Assembly: GCA_022792975.1 (NCBI GenBank)
Contig: JAAWCC010000093.1
Location: 1-6,740, forward strand
Source: Clostridia bacterium
GTDB lineage: Bacteria > Bacillota_A > Clostridia > TANB77 > CAG-508
Direction of reading: 5' to 3'
Length of the DNA: 6,740 nucleotides
Shown here: in pieces, positions 5,461-6,740 of the stretch
How positions within the stretch are numbered: position 1 is the first letter of the stretch
How the letters are laid out: each line of letters opens with the position of its first letter
Made by a program: the position numbers and the translations under genes
The notes under the pieces: generated by a model
What the model was told of the DNA's origin: nothing
Databases searched by the model: none
What the model saw: only the letters and a program-made list of their open reading frames with translations

Positions 5461-5649
5461 ATGAATGAGGAACTATACAATTATGAGCAAGTTGAAGCAT
5501 TTGCTATAATTGCTTTACACAATTTGTTACGATCACCAAATAGAGAATATATAAGTTTAAAAAATTTTAAAATGTTTTTAGAGCCTTTACCACAAATACA
5601 TACAAAGGATGAAGTAATCGACTTTGCAAATAACTTACAAGATGTTTAA
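5461..5649 (+). CDS. Small protein of unknown function
   Basis: A 62-residue protein from ATG 5461. A GTG at 5446 is in the same frame, but it lies inside the GTGGGGGAT stretch (5446-5454) that serves as ribosome binding site, so ATG 5461 is the better start. The sequence is acidic and mostly helical: YEQVEAFAIIALHNLLRSP, then EYISLKNFKMFLEPLPQIHT and a last helix EVIDFANNL. There is no signal peptide, membrane segment or metal motif. I do not recognise the family. It lies 47 bases before the DUF6075-type gene in the same direction and is probably co-transcribed with it. It follows directly on the candidate structured RNA, which may be its leader. Confidence 0.65.
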   Translation: MNEELYNYEQVEAFAIIALHNLLRSPNREYISLKNFKMFLEPLPQIHTKDEVIDFANNLQDV

Positions 5650-5696
5650 AAGTGGAAAAGAATGGAAAGAATATAAGCAGAGAGGTGATATATAAT

Positions 5697-6084
5697 ATGA
5701 AGTTTATTGACAAAGAACATGAGGATTTTTATAACGAAAGACTAAAAGAATATGGAAATGCAGATGTTTATAGAAAAGCTCTAATATATTCTATACGGCA
5801 TCTGTGAAACTACGAGGAATCATTTTAAAGAAATCTTTGATATGAAAAAAGGTGAAATTAATATTGATTCATTGCAAACAGCATGGCAAACATCTACAAG
5901 TAAGAAAACTACAAGATTAGCTTTTAGCCTTTGGAATAGTAATAATAATTACGATAGCGAAGACGATTTAGAAAATAGAATAGTATCTAAAAAGTATAAT
6001 GTGGGCGAGATATTTTGCTGTAGCTATGCTCCATATTTTTGGGAGGCAATAAAAATACGTTATCCAGAATATACAAATTATTAA
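5697..6084 (+). CDS. DUF6075-family protein, frame broken once at a CGG codon
   Basis: Read straight, the ATG at 5697 (ribosome binding site AGAGGTGAT at 5681-5689) gives only 36 residues before TGA 5805-5807. Skipping C5796 joins it to the downstream frame and gives a 128-residue protein, the length I recall for DUF6075. Landmarks in order are KFIDKEHEDFYNERL at the N-terminus, IGICETTRNHF across the join (residues 33-43), EINIDSLQTAWQTSTSKKTT, RLAFSLWN, and the C-terminal FCCSYAPYFWEAIKIRYPEY. The family is found on Firmicute mobile elements near TnpX-type recombinases and has no known function. The conserved Cys pair and aromatic-rich tail could be structural. Because both halves match the same family without loss, it is more likely a complete gene with a shift than a decayed one. 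The next gene is 52 bases downstream. Confidence 0.78.
5793..5802 (+). other. Frame-change site 3: in-frame CGG, +1 shift to GGC
   Basis: In frame the bases read ATA CGG CAT CTG TGA. Dropping C5796 gives ATA GGC ATC TGT GAA ACT, that is IGICET, which matches the conserved Leu/Ile-Gly-Ile turn before TR-x-H in this family. As at sites 1 and 2, the skipped base is the C of CGG and the next codon read is glycine. Confidence 0.85.
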
Positions 6085-6136
6085 TGCCAATCTTAAAATG
6101 TAAACAAATATTAATTAAAGAGTAGGTGATAAATAT

Positions 6137-6259
6137 ATGACTAATGATAAAAAAACAGAATATAAGGTAAATTATATATTTAACAAGAACTCTAAAATAA
6201 ATATAAATGAAGTAATAAAAAGGATATTTTTGATATCATTAGAAACCAAAACAAAATAA
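6137..6259 (+). CDS. tnpW: TnpW-like small transposon protein
   Basis: A 40-residue protein from ATG 6137 with GTAGGTGAT (6122-6130) as ribosome binding site. The core YKVNYIFNKNSKININEVIK followed by RI fits the TnpW pattern of a short strand, YxVxxxF, a Ser-Lys turn, and an amphipathic helix ending in K-R-I. TnpW-type proteins are encoded next to tnpX on Tn4451-like elements; their function is not established, and a part in excision or control is only supposed. It is basic and has no membrane segment. The stop codon is 97 bases before the recombinase start, and an inverted repeat lies in between. Confidence 0.65.
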   Translation: MTNDKKTEYKVNYIFNKNSKININEVIKRIFLISLETKTK

Positions 6260-6275
6260 CAATAAAAATTAGAAA

Positions 6276-6333
6276 AATCGCTTAAAAGTATAACAAAAAT
6301 TTAAAAGATATGTTATAATAATTTTAGGCGATT
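6276..6333. repeat. Inverted repeat around the -10 region of the recombinase gene
   Basis: AATCGCTTAAAA (6276-6287) faces TTTTAGGCGATT (6322-6333), 12 positions with one wobble. Inside, TATAAC (6289-6294) faces GTTATA (6312-6317). The arms flank or cover TATAAT at 6314-6319, a perfect -10 for the recombinase gene; no good -35 is visible 16-18 bases upstream. Transcribed, it would form a long imperfect hairpin; as DNA, it could be an operator or a recombinase- or excision-factor-binding site. Confidence 0.55.
6314..6319 (+). promoter_or_regulatory. Possible -10 box of the recombinase gene
   Basis: A perfect TATAAT stands 37 bases before the start codon. The candidate -35 hexamers (TAACAA and neighbours) are poor, so activity may depend on a factor bound at the surrounding inverted repeat, or transcription may come from upstream. 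Confidence 0.4.
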
Positions 6334-6355
6334 GCTTAAAGGGAAGGAGTGGATA

Positions 6356-6740
6356 ATGAATTTACCTATAAGCGATCAAAAGCAAAAAAGTTTTAGAGTA
6401 GGTCTTTATATAAGACTCTCAAGAGAGGATGGAGATAAAGAAGAAAGTTCTAGTGTAACGAATCAAAGAGAAATATTAAAAAGGTATGTATCAGAGCAAG
6501 AAAATTTTTTCATAGTCAAAGAATATGTTGATGATGGCTGGACAGGAACAAATTTTGATAGACCAAAATTCAAAGAAATGATAGAAGATATTGAGGCAGG
6601 AATAATTGACACAGTAATTACAAAAGACTTATCAAGGCTTGGAAGGGAAAGATTAGGAGTAGGACATTATACAGAAATATACTTTCCAGAGCATAATGTA
6701 AGATATATTGCATTACTTGATAATATCGATACATATATCG
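6356..6740 (+). CDS. tnpX: Large serine recombinase, TnpX-like, N-terminal part
   Basis: The frame opens at ATG 6356 with AAGGAG at 6344-6349 and is still open at the window edge, giving 128 residues of a protein normally over 500 long. This is the resolvase-type catalytic domain. VGLYIRLSRED carries the conserved Arg20 and the nucleophile Ser22; SVTNQREILKRYV is the following helix; DDGWTGTNFDRPKFKEM is the segment typical of the TnpX/Tn4451 branch; DTVITKDLSRLGRERLGVG contains the DLSRLGR motif with the second set of catalytic arginines. Such enzymes cut and join element ends without host factors, excising and integrating the element. Placement after tnpW fits the Tn4451-like order and implies that an element end lies to the right, outside the window. 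The catalytic residues are intact, so the enzyme is likely active. Confidence 0.93.
   Translation, partial: MNLPISDQKQKSFRVGLYIRLSREDGDKEESSSVTNQREILKRYVSEQENFFIVKEYVDDGWTGTNFDRPKFKEMIEDIEAGIIDTVITKDLSRLGRERLGVGHYTEIYFPEHNVRYIALLDNIDTYI

Noticed and set aside
1..6740. CRISPR array or attachment-site core repeats
   Set aside because: No regularly spaced repeats of CRISPR type are present, and no paired core repeat marking an element end could be found; the recombinase gene is still open at the right edge.

Overview
The window is very AT-rich. It uses AGA/AGG as its main arginine codons, has strong AGGAGG-type ribosome binding sites, and encodes Spo0A-like domains and a TnpX-type serine recombinase. 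This points to a low-GC Firmicute, most likely of class Clostridia, and to the recombinase-proximal end of an integrative or mobilizable element with its cargo. No single species is identifiable from the sequence.

Layout. Bases 2-217 are the tail of a protein with a Fic-like C-terminal winged helix. A LysR-type regulator (328-1206) follows with its own promoter and terminator. Next comes an operon of a radical SAM domain fused to a PfkB kinase domain (1376-3033, broken by two +1 frame changes) and an overlapping receiver-only, Spo0A-like protein without the phospho-acceptor Asp (3026-3424). Facing it on the minus strand, across a shared bidirectional terminator, is a second Spo0A-like protein with a receiver and a Spo0A-type DNA-binding domain (3467-4186). 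From 4300 the character changes to element maintenance: a structured leader with a hairpin that hides the ribosome binding site, a short sigma-70-like factor (4624-5070), a roughly 250-base non-coding stretch full of hairpins (a candidate structured RNA), a 62-residue unknown, a DUF6075-type protein (5697-6084, broken by one +1 frame change), a TnpW-like small protein and the start of a TnpX-like large serine recombinase that runs off the window.

The most striking signal is that arginine codon CGG occurs in frame only three times in the forward genes (1622, 2331, 5796) and not at all in the minus-strand gene. At all three places the reading frame moves by +1. Skipping the C of CGG restores a glycine codon (GGA, GGA, GGC) and a continuous family-like protein each time. 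CGA, CGC and CGT are read normally nearby. This suggests either that CGG is unassigned or hungry in this organism and is bypassed by +1 frameshifting, or a systematic sequence error; random gene decay explains it poorly.

Working model (inference). The left half is a regulated cargo module. The radical SAM domain has viperin-like spacing of motifs and is fused to a ribokinase-family kinase, with two degenerate Spo0A paralogues beside it. Its promoter overlaps a Spo0A-box-like sequence, and a TTTTACTTTT element is shared with the minus-strand regulator promoter. The right half drives expression and excision of the element.
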